Assembly (NCBI GenBank): GCA_020283715.1
Contig: JAIQCW010000076.1
Coordinates: 1 to 56,942 of the forward strand
Source of the DNA: Cytauxzoon felis
Lineage: Eukaryota; Apicomplexa; Aconoidasida; Piroplasmida; Theileriidae
Reading direction: 5' to 3'
Length of the DNA stretch: 56,942 bases
The position numbers were made by a program, and so were the translations under genes. Every line of letters starts with the position of its first letter. Within the stretch, counting starts at the first letter, position 1. Positions 35,603 to 47,585 of the stretch are shown here, piece by piece. The notes beneath the pieces are model-generated. The model was not told the DNA's origin, made no database searches, and saw nothing but the letters and a program-made list of their open reading frames with translations.

Positions 35603-38600
35603 TCATTTTAATGGTTTATTGAAAAAATTATAAATTAATTCGGCATCTACAACCGATAGAAATTCACTCAATTCATCCAATGTCAATTCACTTAAATGCT
35701 GTAATGATGTTACCTATAAATGTTTATATATGAATTATATTATACAAATGACATCTCTGGACACTACACATCCTTCACAATCAGTACTGACCACTGTCAA
35801 CTTGAACTGTAGGAGGTATATCTTTACTATCTGCGCCTGCTGTCACTTTAAAGTAAACTTTATTACTACCAAGTGCAGTAGCTAACACAGTACCACTAGT
35901 AACAGAAGTGCCAGCACCAAGATTCTCATAATCAGGCCCTTGATGGTATTTCTCAATAGTCGTAAATTTCTCATTAACTTACTCTTCCAAGAATAGTAGA
36001 AATATTTTGTGTGGAAACTCCTGGAATTTTTCTTAGTATTTTGAGTGCATCTCGATTTTTTACATGTTCAGGCCGTTTGATTGTATAATCGTCCTCTATG
36101 TTTTCTGCAAATTCGTCGCAGTCTTCATCATCACCGTCATCAAGTTCAATCGTTGATTGATTGTTTTCATCCTGCGAAGGTACGAATAAATCACCTTGTG
36201 TACATCCAGTATAAAGTTCAATGTCTTCTATACCAATGGATTTTCTTTTATCATCATCAGAATCATAATCAAATATGTCAATGCGCTTCCTATGTTTAGA
36301 AACCAGAACATTATTCGTTATAATATCAGGTTCACTGCGTCCTTTCTAAGTGTATTAATAAATTGTTAAAATAAAATAAATATACCTTTAATGAAATAAA
36401 TATATTGGCAGAATCCTCTGGAGATGAACTCCACAATAACCTCAGCATTGGGAAATTGCAACATAATATCAATAATCTAAAATGAAAACATATGAATTAA
36501 AGGAAATATCCATGCAATGAAACAATGTGCTAACAATCCGTGAGAATAAATATCTCCCTCGTATAAACATACTTTGAGTAAAGGTAATGATGTCCATATT
36601 TTCTTTCATTACAACATGCTGGAAAGTGAAATGTATCGTTATTTTCGAATTCAATCAATAAAAACGGGTATTGATAACAACTACACATCTCTGCTACCTA
36701 TATATAATAATATAACCGATTTAAGAGTGAATATCCCCATATAAAAACATACTTGCTTGGACAGTCTTCCACAGTTGATTGATGATATGAGATCTTCGAT
36801 TTTCTTTCGTTCAACTGCAATATCTTTGGTTAGAATATAATCACCGACATCTAATTGAATTGGAATAAGATGTATACCGATAGAATACAAATGATAGGGT
36901 AATTTGCTTCTGAACTCTCTGATATCGATTAGGATTTGTCCGATGATTGTGATACCTTTTGTTAATATGCTTTCATCTAATGTGATAATATTGGTGTCGA
37001 TCTCTTGCTGTAGAAATGACCAAGAGTTTAATTCATTTTGTAGCTCTTTAGCGAACTTATGTGATTCTAATGAATCTTTATATGATAGGATATAAACCTT
37101 TAGATAATTTTTTTTGTGTAATTTATAGAACTCATGTGCACAATACTGTTCTATAATGCGGAATATATGTACATTTGGTGTATATACGATGATTAATGTT
37201 GGTTTGATATCATCTAATATGTATAATAAATCATGTATTTGGCATTTCTTATCAATTTTTTTATCATGGCGACGGCTATTCAATCGCCTAATTAATAAAT
37301 CTTTTAATGTGTCATTACATTTTTCAAATATATTATTGTGATATGATACTCTTAATATATTTATATTACATTTTATATATTCATTAATTTCCAATGTTAA
37401 ATTGCCATTTAATATTTCATCATAATCTATATCTTCTTCCTCTTCTTCCTCTTCTTCCCCATCCTCACCCTCAGCATCCACTTTGTTACTTCCTTTAAAC
37501 TGTGTGAATTTAAATAAACTATCTTGTGTCGTATTTGGTTGTGATAAAAACTCGTCCAAATTAATTTGCGATTGTATAAAATTATATATAACTTTATTAA
37601 TCTCATTACGACTTTTATATATCGATTGATGGTAATGTAATGCCGTAAATGTAGCGAATTCTCTATCAATATTGGGCGATTGATATAACTCATAATTCTG
37701 TACCCTCTGATATGCATATCGTATAAATGAGTCACGATCAAAGTCGTCCAAGTCAGAATTCAAATATATACTAAGATACTTTTGTATAAAATTATTATCA
37801 ACAATAACCAACACACGTCTAATTAAACGGCCATCCAAATTAAAATAATTCACTAACTTATTTATACCACGTGATTCATTTCTTACTAATAAGCGACGTT
37901 TATTATGCACACTCAAATTACCATAAAAACCATTACGTATATCCTTAATATGATTACTTATCATCTTTTTATTTTTTGTATGGCGAAATCTACTCCTTAT
38001 CATCTCGCCCAATTCTTCAGGCGATGTATCAACTTCATACAATAAACGCTTTAAATATCTTGCCTTCTTATTACTCTCCACGTCAACCAATAACTCACCA
38101 TTCGGTGTTAAGGTAAATATCCTATAAAATAATGTTATTAGTTAAAAAGGAGTATATTAAAAAATCTATTAGGTATCGTTTACCGAATGAATTGTGCATA
38201 CTTCGTTACATTCGTCGTTCCACTCGAGGTCCAATCACTACTTACACATCAGCCACAATCTCCGGGAGTGGCTATACTCTTTAGAGATAGGTAAATAAAA
38301 GAGCTCCATGCAATGGGAAAGGAAGGTAGAGTAGATGATAGTGATTGGACCTCGAATAGATGGAATGGGAAAGATGTGCCTTAGGTGGAAAGCCTTTTAC
38401 AAGAATTCTATAAACAAGCCTAGTCGCTACTCTCTTTATGGCGATTTGTGATATACCTGGAAGTTGCTAATTTGGAGATGATTTCTCCATCTGGTGTGAA
38501 AATCCAGTGTGCCTCTGGATCGTTAAGTTTTAATTGATCGAGATATTCGAGAAAGTTTATCGGATCCATATCTAATAATTTTTCTAATAACAATTTAAGA

Positions 38601-40429
38601 TTGATGATACTTTCGCAAGATCTTTTAATATAATTTGGATTATTAGGGAAGAAACTTTTTTCAAATATATTTTTAAGTAATTTTTTAATTGACTGTGCAT
38701 AAATAATTTTATTCATATCAAGGCATTGAAAATTATTATCATTCCTATGCAAATCATCTAATAATTTTCTTAGTAATTTGATGATAGAGAAATAAATTTC
38801 TTTAGTTAAACTGGTTAATTCCAATAATACCTCATATGTTAATGGTTGTATTGAATGATTATTTAATAAATTTTCTAAATTAATATGATATCTCGGATAT
38901 ATAAAAAAATTGTTCGTAAATATCGATCTTAATATAAAATTTAATTTGTTGTTATATGTAATCGATTGTAATGAGTCTGTTATACATTTAATAAATGCTA
39001 TTCTATTTTTACTACGTATCAATTTTAACACAAAAGGTATATTATAATCATCTATTATCTTATGCGCATTCAATATTATTATACCACTAATCAATTCCGG
39101 AATAATCTTTGTCGTTAATATATCTGCTATCAATATCCTAGATGGCAAACAAAATATACCACCCATTACATACAACTTTTCACGATCTATTGATAAATTC
39201 TTACCATCCAAAAATTCTATACGTGGTAACAGTACATCCGGCATTATAGGCAGATTATCATTTGACAATTCACTCGAGATATCATTCCATCGGAGATTAC
39301 CATCTGTTACATTTCCATCCGATATTCCAACATTGTCTTGCAGACAGCCTTCTCTATTTACATCGCCTTCCAGCTCCCGGAGATCGCTTCCAGGTATTCT
39401 ACCTGATGTTACATCCGAGCTGTCTTCTCCACGATCTCTGGGAGTGGCTATACCGTTTACGGGGAGGTAATTAGAAGAGACATCTGCAACTCCCACTGTA
39501 GACTGAATGGTACTTTCAATGGGTGACTGATTAGTTATTAATGTTTGCTTTGTTGTAATTTTAATTCTCGTGTTTCTCCTTGTACGTCTACGCTTATTAT
39601 TTTTATAAGTATATGGCTTTAGTATATTGCAGTCTGCCTTCATTTCATTATTATGGTGTTTTTTATCCCCATAATCATCATCATCCGCACAATCAAAATT
39701 AATTGAATCATTAATATATTGCGTATCTATATTAAATGATTTGGTATTAGATGGACTATTCGCGGGTAATATTAATGTTTGCTTGGGTGAAGATTTAATT
39801 TGTTTATTATTTTTATTATCATCGTCGAGTATATTAGCATTATTTTTTTTGCATATGCTATTTATAATATGTACAAATCCATTAGCTACAGATGTAAATT
39901 CATTTGGTTCATATCCTAATACTAATATAAGACGATTATACACTTTGAGTACAGATTGTATTTTAACATCTTCGTAAAATACATTTGGTATATTATAATT
40001 ATAATCATAATCAATATTGTTATTGAAATCAAATATATTTCTATATATATTATCAGATTTTATATTGTAATTAATCTTTTTTATACCCAAATTTGCCCCT
40101 ATTATTGTCTTATTATTATTAAAATTTAAGCATCTTTTACACAATTTATAACTTGAATCATATATTTTTAGTGGATTTATTATGTATAACAATAAATAAA
40201 ATAATAATCTTATTAAATCGCAACCTAATGAAACAATTAACAAACCATTAACTACTCCGACCTTATTTTTATCTTCCTTATCTAATTTGTTGTCTTTGAT
40301 TATCTCACATTCTAATTTCGATATTAATGAACGCTCTATCACGTTCCTAGATACTAATAAATGTAATGTTTCATCCCACGTATTTATAAATCTACGTAAT
40401 ATATCCTTCTCATACAATAATGGAGCCAT
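35603..40429 (-). CDS. ERCC4: XPF/ERCC4 (Rad1) DNA repair endonuclease
   Basis: 3'-side nuclease of nucleotide excision repair and interstrand crosslink repair, acting with ERCC1. Exon 1 (40429-38457) is the degenerate helicase-like half: MAPLLYEKDILRRFINTWDE, GGIFCLPSRILIADILTTKI, FIKCITDSLQ, ITKEIYFS-like helices and DPINFLEYLDQL. Exon 2 (38118-36750) joins RIFTLTPNGELLVDVESNKK to an acidic linker and the ERCC4 nuclease core: ILIDIREFRSKLP, QLDVGDYILTKDIAVERKKI, EDLISSINCGRLSKQ. Later exons give FLLIEFENNDTFHF, FPMLRLLWSSSPEDSANIFI, KILRKIPGVSTQNISTIL and a last exon VTSLQHLSELTLDELSEFLS ending FFNKPLK. The active-site GDY..ERK triad is intact. An element is translated in exon 1, another is intronic, and the last intron contains an antigen-family fragment. 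Confidence 0.9.
35765..35965 (-). pseudogene. antigen-type family fragment in the last XPF intron
   Basis: The minus strand reads EKYHQGPDYENLGAGTSVTS, then SNKVYFKVTAGADSKDIPPT and VQVDSGQY before a stop. It aligns with CYKGPAGKLIEQTGTTVS, VVYFKVTAAG and PPTVQVKDG of the gene at 5819-6637. Only about 60 residues survive, with no start. Same strand as XPF. No dispersed element touches it directly. Confidence 0.65.
38217..38390 (-). repeat. dispersed element in XPF intron
   Basis: CCACTCGAGGTCCAATCACT, GCCACAATCTCCGGGAGTGG, CTCTTTAGAG hairpin, CCATGCAATGG arm and ATTGGACCTCGAATAG. Sense with XPF. Confidence 0.85.
39333..39488 (-). repeat. dispersed element translated in XPF
   Basis: In-frame SSNYLPVNGIATPRDRGEDS, then PGSDLRELEGDVNREGCLQD. 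It sits in the hydrophilic insert of the helicase-like domain. Confidence 0.9.
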
Positions 40430-41182
40430 TTATAATTGCGAAAACAATGTCTATTGACAACACAAATATATAAATACAATTTTTCATCATATCTACGCCA
40501 TAACGCCAAAAAAATTGAATGAAGTATATAGGCATACACAACCCTCCAAGTATGTATTAGTAAAATCCATTTCACCAATTTAACTACTAATAAATGTAAA
40601 TTTAATACATTTCATGAATCAATATTAGCAATCTATAAGTTTTTTAGAATTATGCTCAATTTCTGTGTCTAACTAAGTATACTGTCAAACCATCAGTCTA
40701 ACACCAACCACCGGATACACCTGATATAAATTAACAATATTAGTAATATCATATTGAGTTCATCACTCGTAGTTGATCTCAGGGAAGCGGAGGGGGAACT
40801 AAATAGAGGGGCTGACGCGGGGTTAAGACCTTAAGCATTTCCATTCCAAATAACGTGAATATCAAAAGATTTAGTTATGTATTGTGAGACCGTGAATTGA
40901 TATTAGAGTGATAATTCATCATTGTATTTTATTAAACAGAATTATTCCTCATTTTTATACCAATATAATTAAGGATAATTAATAAAATGTGTGAGGATTT
41001 GGTAAGTTTATAATAATTATGTACCCAATGGTTGACATGTTATGCGGCATCAAATTTTTATCTAAATGATAATAGTAATATATTCATAACCTATTTATAA
41101 TGTGTACATATAGTTTATTTTTATCTATAATTATTTTAATTTCATAAATTGGATACAAATATAACTATGTGTCTTCCATACA
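40430..41182. other. divergent intergenic region between XPF and GAA1
   Basis: About 750 bp, AT-rich, with a second-core half-element at 40768-40822. A possible small coding piece (ATG at 40988 followed by a GTAAG donor) is not supported by anything else. Confidence 0.4.
40768..40822 (+). repeat. dispersed element, second-core half, intergenic
   Basis: AGTTGATCTCAGGGAAGCGG, AGGGGGAACTAAATAGAGG and GCTGACGCGG. No first core nearby. Confidence 0.75.
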
Positions 41183-44100
41183 ATGTCATTATCCTCTAGT
41201 AGCTTTATCAGAGTTAGAAGAAAGTTACGTAAATTAATAAGTCCTATCGGGTATGTTTATTGAAATATTCAAATTGTATTTATTGATTTAAAAATTTTGG
41301 AATATGGTATTTTAATGTATTTTTTACTATTGTTCCTAATCTGTTAAGCAACTATAGAAATACGGAAACAATTTGGAGACTACATTTAAGTATTATATTT
41401 CGGAACTGCTTTCTTTGTACGCTCTTTATTGTAGTTGATTTGAGATGTGGGTATTTGATATTATTGTTATTCAACGTTGTGGTACAGTTGGTGTAATCTG
41501 GATTCCACTTTAGTTTTAAAATTTTATTATAAATTAATATTATTTGCTTGTACAAACTTTTCTTCAAAATAATATTTAAATGTACCATTATATCATACCC
41601 ATATCCGACAAACATTACAATATATTTAACCGTAGTACTAAATAGCTTGCGACCTTTATCTATCCTCTTTGTTTACATATACATATATAGGAATGTAACT
41701 TTTGTATTGACCTTATTATGGATACCATATTTATCCTTTTTCAAGAATGAGACAAGTGTGGAAGAGCATGGTTATTTGAATAAGTATTCGGTGAACGAGT
41801 TGGTTAATGATGATTTTACATTATTGAAGACTATCCGTGAAAAGTTGATGATAATAGAGAGTAGTGATGATGTCGGTAATGATGTATATATTAATGATAG
41901 TTATTCAGAATTCTATATAAATGTTCCATTAGTGTATCCTGAAATATTGAAAAGAAGTGGTGAATTAATAAAAGAGAATATTGATGGTATAGAGTTGTTA
42001 TATAATAGATTTGGGTATATATATGATAAAGATGGTATAAATAGATCGGTAAATGGTAATTATATAGTATGTAGATTAAGATGTAAGAGATGTGCATCAA
42101 GAGGATCGATATTATTGATATCGACGTTTAAAAATAAGAATGATATTACTAGTATAAGTTTAGGTATATGTATATTAAAACATTTAAATAGTGCTGAATA
42201 TTTATTACAGGATATAATATATTTGATAGTTGATAGTAACGTACCGTATGGTACATGTACAAGACAATTTTTATTGGATTATTATAATAATGAAAATTAT
42301 CCATTAAGAAGTCATTTGATACATAATGCTATAGTTATAGATTTGGGTCATAATAATTGTAATAATTACATGTTATCATATGAGGGTATTGATGGTTTGA
42401 TACCCAATCAAGATATTATTAATATGTTTATTAAGATATCTAATTCGGAAGGTTTAAATATAATTACAAGATCTATATGGAATAGTATATTTAGAATTGC
42501 ATTAAATGTTGATAATAATAGAAATCATATACCATTATTATCAAAATCTATTAATAGTTTCTCAATTATATGTACCAGGGGTAAAGAGAAGGGTGATATC
42601 AATGATGAAAACAAATTGAATTTATTATATAAATCGTTGACTTTAGCAATTAGAAATCAGAATAACCTAGACACTGTATTAGAAAGATCGTATAATTTTT
42701 ATTTTTTAATTGATCCAAACCATTTTATCTCGATTTCATTATATATACCAATCATACCATTATTATTATTAAAGCCCATGTTACTTTTATTTTTTTCAAC
42801 ATATGTTAATCAATTTACTATAATATTATTGGGAATTACTATATTCATAATCAATACATTATTAGGTACCATACCATCATACATATATCTACTGCGTATA
42901 ATTAAAAAATATAAAACTATCAATAGTAATACATTGATTGAAATTAGGCATGCTATTATATTGTTAACATCGTCATATCTAATATTATTACTTATAAATT
43001 TAACATTCTTCAAATTATATAAAAACTTCTTCAATCAAGATAACGCATTTGATTTTAATTCAGATGATGATAATGAAAATGAAGTACTCGTCAAACATGA
43101 TCTAATCAGTCAATATTATAAATTTAAAAAATCCACGCGAACAAGCTCTGTGAGTGAGCCATTGTGTACCGTAGGCTCAACTTCCACCTCACCTTCCATC
43201 AGGCGTAAAACGTTGGGTCATACTGCTTTCGGTTCTCCTAATTTGCTATCTGTCACTCCCGGAGATCGTGGCGGTGATGGAAGTAGTCATTGGACCTCAA
43301 GTGGAATACCCACAGCTGATCTCAGGGAAGCGAAGGGACAACTAAGAAGAGAAAGTTGTCTGCAAGACAATGAAAGAACCTCAGCTGGTTCATCCAAAAA
43401 CGATCTCTTGGAAAAGGAGGAGAAAATAATTAGTAGAACCTCCTGCAAAACAGAAGGACCTACTGTTCATAACAGTGAATCCTCAAGATATACTAATATA
43501 AATAACACAGGAGTATTCTATCCCTATTCCCCAAATAACAACGTAGCTGATCTACGTGAAGCGAAGGGAGAGGCAAATAGAGAAGCTGACGGCAGGAAGA
43601 CCTTAGGTGAAACGCCGAGTGGAAAAGAAAAGGATATGGCTTCGAGTGGAGTAGCTTCGCTAGAGGTAGGTGAGGATGGATTTAAAAAGGGAAGTGGTTG
43701 GTTGGATAGTATAAAGTATATGTTTATGAGGAGCGATCTATATAATGATAAATTTAAGTTGTTATGTGGTATTGATGAGGATGAGTCATCAAATATGATA
43801 ACTCCGTCATCAGTGAATGACAATAAGGAAACATGTAGTATAAAGGAAAAATTGGATAGTATGGGTAGTTCATCTATAATATATCCATTACCTAAGAACA
43901 ATCCGCCGATAGATGTGATATTGAGTATATCGACGTTAATAATATCAATATGTTTTATGATGAGTTTATCAATTATGAATTGGCCATTGGCATTTTTATT
44001 AATATTGATATTTATAATACCACTAAGATTATTAAGGATAAGTAAGAAGATATTAATAATAAGACCATTAATCACATTGTTATATACTGTTATATTGATA

Positions 44101-44475
44101 TTATTATTGTATCCATTTAAATCGTCATATTTACAGTATATTAGGAATAATACATTTTACTGTTTATCGTTTATATGTGGACTAATCAACAATATGTTAA
44201 ATCATAAAATATTCAAGAGTTATAATAAATACGTACAACCGTTATGTATTTTATTCCAATTTCTTGAAAAATCTGTGTTTGGTAATCATATTCATTGGAT
44301 TAATACTACTGGTATACCATTATTATTAACCAAATTATTTACTCTAACTGAAGATCATATCTTCTATGGTTCATATACGCTACCCATCATACTTTTCTAT
44401 GCAGTACCCACATTATTCCATTGTATACTCATCAACATATGTATACTATATAGACTATTTAAATCCAATAATTAA
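41183..44475 (+). CDS. GAA1: GAA1/GPAA1-like GPI transamidase subunit
   Basis: ER membrane protein of the complex that attaches GPI anchors, which anchor most piroplasm surface antigens. Exon 1 (41183-41250, MSLSSSSFIRVRRKLRKLIS) joins after a 441-bp intron to exon 2 (41692), giving IGNVTFVLTLLWIPYL, a first membrane segment. The lumenal part follows the GAA1 pattern: GSILLISTFKNKNDITSISL, LLQDIIYLIVDSNVPYGTCT, HNAIVIDLGHN, YEGIDGLIPNQDIINMFIKI. At least six hydrophobic segments follow (for example FLILIFIIPLRLLRISKKIL), with a long hydrophilic loop between them. That loop contains two translated dispersed elements. About 860 residues, somewhat longer than usual because of the loop. Confidence 0.75.
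43167..43385 (+). repeat. dispersed element translated in GAA1
   Basis: In-frame PNLLSVTPGDRGGDGSSHWT, then PTADLREAKGQLRRESCLQD. The hairpin part of the first core is lost in this copy. Confidence 0.85.
43540..43611 (+). repeat. second-core half-element translated in GAA1
   Basis: In-frame VADLREAKGEANREADGRKT. Same frame as 43167-43385. Confidence 0.85.
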
Positions 44476-44498
44476 TCTTATTATATTAATTTATATAC

Positions 44499-45957
44499 AT
44501 GAATGTAAGTGGATCTTTATACACGAGCACCCAGAAAGTGAACTCGGTGGAATCATCATTGGCTGAGATAGTGTTTATTCAATTGTTACTACTAGTCCAT
44601 CGACAGATATTATATATTTTATCTTTACCTTCCGTTAATTTGTCTTATAGAGGCTCCACGCCTAGTAGAAAATGATGTGATCTAGACCTTCTGTCTTCAT
44701 CATAGACTCACCAATGTATAACCCTAAGTCATCTGATTCTTCGAGTTTCTATCCTTTGTATTTGCTAATACATGAATTATAGGAGAAAGTATCCAAGAAG
44801 GCATTGAAAAATGCAGATAAACGTGAACGTAGTAGATTACGTAGTATACGTAACGTGGACGCGCTTGTGGAAAAAAGAATTAAAGAACGTGATGAACGTA
44901 AAAGGTTAAAAAGGAATGAACGTAGGAAAAGACGTGAATTAGAGAAACGAGGCGAAGTAGTGATTAGACAAGTGCCAGATACGATAGAATCAATGAGAAG
45001 ATATGATGAGACAATTGTTGATAATAATGATCCAGAAATTGAATATGAAGAATTAATTGATGAATTCTCTACTTGTTTTACTGGCAAGATCGCACCTAAA
45101 TTATTACTGACTACACAGAGGTGAGATGACGTCTCCGCATAACTTTCAATAATATATAGGAAACCGGGCAAGAAATTAAAAACATTTATGAAAGAATTAT
45201 TATTAATTTTGCCAAATTCTGCATATTTCTCTGTGTGTTTTTTATGTAACTTAATTTTTAATCGTTGTAGCGTGATCACTACAAATTAAAAGACGTTGTG
45301 AATTATGGTCTAAATGATAATTTTACCAGTATACTACTCGCAAAACAAGGGAATGATAAGATACCCAATGGATTATTCATATGTACATTACCAAGTATGT
45401 TTAACTTATAATAAATCATTAAATTTTCTATACAATAACATATATTGATACTTAGATGGCCCGACTACTTACTTTAAATTATCTAGCGTAAAATTTGCCT
45501 CCGATATGAAGGGTGGTGGTGTATTAACACAAACAATACCTGAATTGGTATTGAATTCATTTGATACAAGATTAGGTCGTAGAATTGGTCGTCAATTAGG
45601 ATCTTTGTTTCCACAAGTAATATGAATTATTTAATATATCAACAATTTAGAATCCAGAATTTGAGGGTAGAAGGGTAATTACATTTCATAATCAAAGAGA
45701 TATGATTTTCTTCCGTCATCATAGGTTAGTTTGAACTGTGATACGAAATATTCTTAGATATATATTTAATAATGAAAAGAAATGTTCATTAAAAGAAATT
45801 GGTCCAAGATTTACAATGAAGACATATTTTGTACAAGTTTGTATAATATTTGAATATATATGAATTAATATAGGAAGGATTATTTGAGATTAATGGTTTA
45901 TACGAATTTATATGGAGACCTGATTTACAAGTTGATCGTAAAATATTTTTTATATAA
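44499..45957 (+). CDS. RPF1: RPF1, Brix-domain 60S ribosome biogenesis factor
   Basis: Nucleolar protein of pre-60S assembly. The Brix domain is spread over about six exons from 44783: IAPKLLLTTQRKPGKKLKTF, FMKELLLILPNSAYFS, NDNFTSILLA, PNGLFICTLPNGPTTYFKLS, LVLNSFDTRLGRRIGRQLGS, NPEFEGRRVITFHNQRDMIF, FRHHRYIF, IGPRFTMKTYFVQEGLFEIN, and it ends VDRKIFFI. The basic N-terminal EKVSKKALKNADKRERSRLR and VPDTIESMRRYDETIVDNND are typical. No ATG is in frame at the start of the 44783 exon. A 6-nt first exon (ATGAAT at 44499 followed by GTAAGT) would supply the start in phase; otherwise the start is ATG 44804. It lies 23 bp after GAA1. Confidence 0.85.
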
Positions 45958-46178
45958 TTATCGCATATTGCATTGATAATAATGATTTGTAGTATATAGC
46001 ACAATGTTTGGTATTGTATGATAACTACATAATGTTTCGGTGAATATATTTGAGATCAAAAATACTCTTTCCCCATTAGTTATGAAATAGAAGTGGGACG
46101 TTAAATCTATTGCATTTAGGTATAATAATCAATATAGATTTAAAATATATAGTTTTATGTATCAATTAAATGTAAATT

Positions 46179-47276
46179 ATGTTATTATATATAATATTAA
46201 TAAATATATACATTAACTATTGTGATGGGATGTTACCTCAAGAGATATTAGATATACGTTCACCAAATGAATTAATAGAAGTTAATACTACACGAGTACA
46301 ACCAAGTGTTCTATTTACATCATATATTCCAATACGTAGTGCAAGAATATTACGAGTAGTAGATAGAAATATAATCATATGGACTAATATACCAAACGTA
46401 GACAGAAAATGTATACGTGCTACACTTCATGAAAATGATATTAATGTAGCTGTGTTATCATTAGACATATTAAATTCTGATGGTAGTTTTAGTTATTCAT
46501 ATTTTAAACTTAGTTCAAGTCTATGGTCAACTATTGGTATATATGAGCATTTATCGCGTTTGTATGTATTAATGTCTGAACGACATTTAGATATTAGTAA
46601 AGGATCACCGATAGTCATTTCTGATGAATTAGTTACACATTTTGGTAACAGTTCAATTGAATTTACTGTATTGCCCACATTTATATTAGTTAAAATAACA
46701 GAAAACAATGACATAATATGGGAAAGAACCTTGGAAGACGAAATGTGTGCTAAAGCTATTGCATATTATAGAAAAGGTATATCCACATTACTCTATGCTG
46801 AAATACATAGTGTTGAATCGGTTAACTGTAAATGTTTTAGAAAATTAGATAATAATTGGGTTGAGATTCCAATTGATATTTTTAGTGATATAAGAAACAA
46901 TTTAACATCTGAATACAAATTAGATGTTAATAGTGTAGACACATATGGTTGTTTCTGTATAACTAATTATGAACAACACGGATTACCAGCACTCATGTTC
47001 ACTGCTGAAGCAAATATACAGACAACAGAAGTGGTTTCTAACGAAGAAAATATATGGAAGAGTCCTGATGGTATTGATAAATGTACCATGGCTGTAGCAC
47101 ATTTAAAAGATAACGGACCAATATTAGTTCAATTATATATCAAAACACCAGAACCATCAGATGGCAACAGATATTTTATGAAATTAGATGATGGAAATTG
47201 GATTGAAACCAGTAAAGAAGAATTCTATACCAAACTAGAAGAATATGATGAACAACATGAAAGAGAAAATACATAA
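46179..47276 (+). CDS. secreted piroplasm protein with FAINT-like repeats
   Basis: Single exon, 365 residues. The N terminus (MLLYIILINIYINYCDG) is a good signal peptide, so the protein is probably secreted or on the surface; no further membrane segment is seen. The body is beta-rich, and its repeated end pattern (FRKLDNNWVEIPIDIFSDIR; FMKLDDGNWIETSKEEFYTK) is like the W-E-I...EF..L ends of FAINT/DUF529 domains, which are typical of Theileria and its relatives. No dispersed element is inside. It converges on the EMA-like gene at 47586. The exact role in the host is unknown. Family call from pattern only. Confidence 0.6.
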   Translation: MLLYIILINIYINYCDGMLPQEILDIRSPNELIEVNTTRVQPSVLFTSYIPIRSARILRVVDRNIIIWTNIPNVDRKCIRATLHENDINVAVLSLDILNSDGSFSYSYFKLSSSLWSTIGIYEHLSRLYVLMSERHLDISKGSPIVISDELVTHFGNSSIEFTVLPTFILVKITENNDIIWERTLEDEMCAKAIAYYRKGISTLLYAEIHSVESVNCKCFRKLDNNWVEIPIDIFSDIRNNLTSEYKLDVNSVDTYGCFCITNYEQHGLPALMFTAEANIQTTEVVSNEENIWKSPDGIDKCTMAVAHLKDNGPILVQLYIKTPEPSDGNRYFMKLDDGNWIETSKEEFYTKLEEYDEQHERENT

Positions 47277-47410
47277 ATAAATGTAGTTGTATTTAAAAAA
47301 TATAACCATAGTTAAAATCAATAAAATATCAATCAACCAAAATGAGCAACACCAGTTAACTGTTGTACACACGAAGGGTTTCTAATAGTTCCATGTATCT
47401 TATCCACCTT

Positions 47411-47477
47411 ACCTTCTCTTGCATACGGCCTCTTCTATTTACTTCCCCCTCAAGTTCCCGTAGATCGCTTCCAGGTA
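47411..47477 (-). repeat. dispersed element, second-core half, between antigen genes
   Basis: CTTGCATACGG arm, CCTCTTCTATTTACTTCCCC, AAGTTCCCGTAGATCGCTTC and CCAGGTATA. It is followed directly by a stretch (47477-47520) similar in reverse to 1272-1305, beside the antigen-family fragment. Confidence 0.75.
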
Positions 47478-47585
47478 TAATTTCTAATCTCGTCGAGATA
47501 AGTCTAAAGTGACGAAATTCACATAAATGAAGAAATCTAATGAACATAACTCAGAATCCAATTGAAATCCTATTTTCATTATCTA

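Noticed and set aside
35397..36654. Independent small genes between PRP16 and the large XPF exon
   Set aside because: The open pieces are XPF exons in phase (FPMLRLLWSSSPEDSANIF, KILRKIPGVS) or the intronic antigen remnant.
41352..41615. Minus-strand 87-residue open frame in the GAA1 intron
   Set aside because: No signal peptide, no homology to the antigen family that I can see; it is open only because the DNA is AT-rich.
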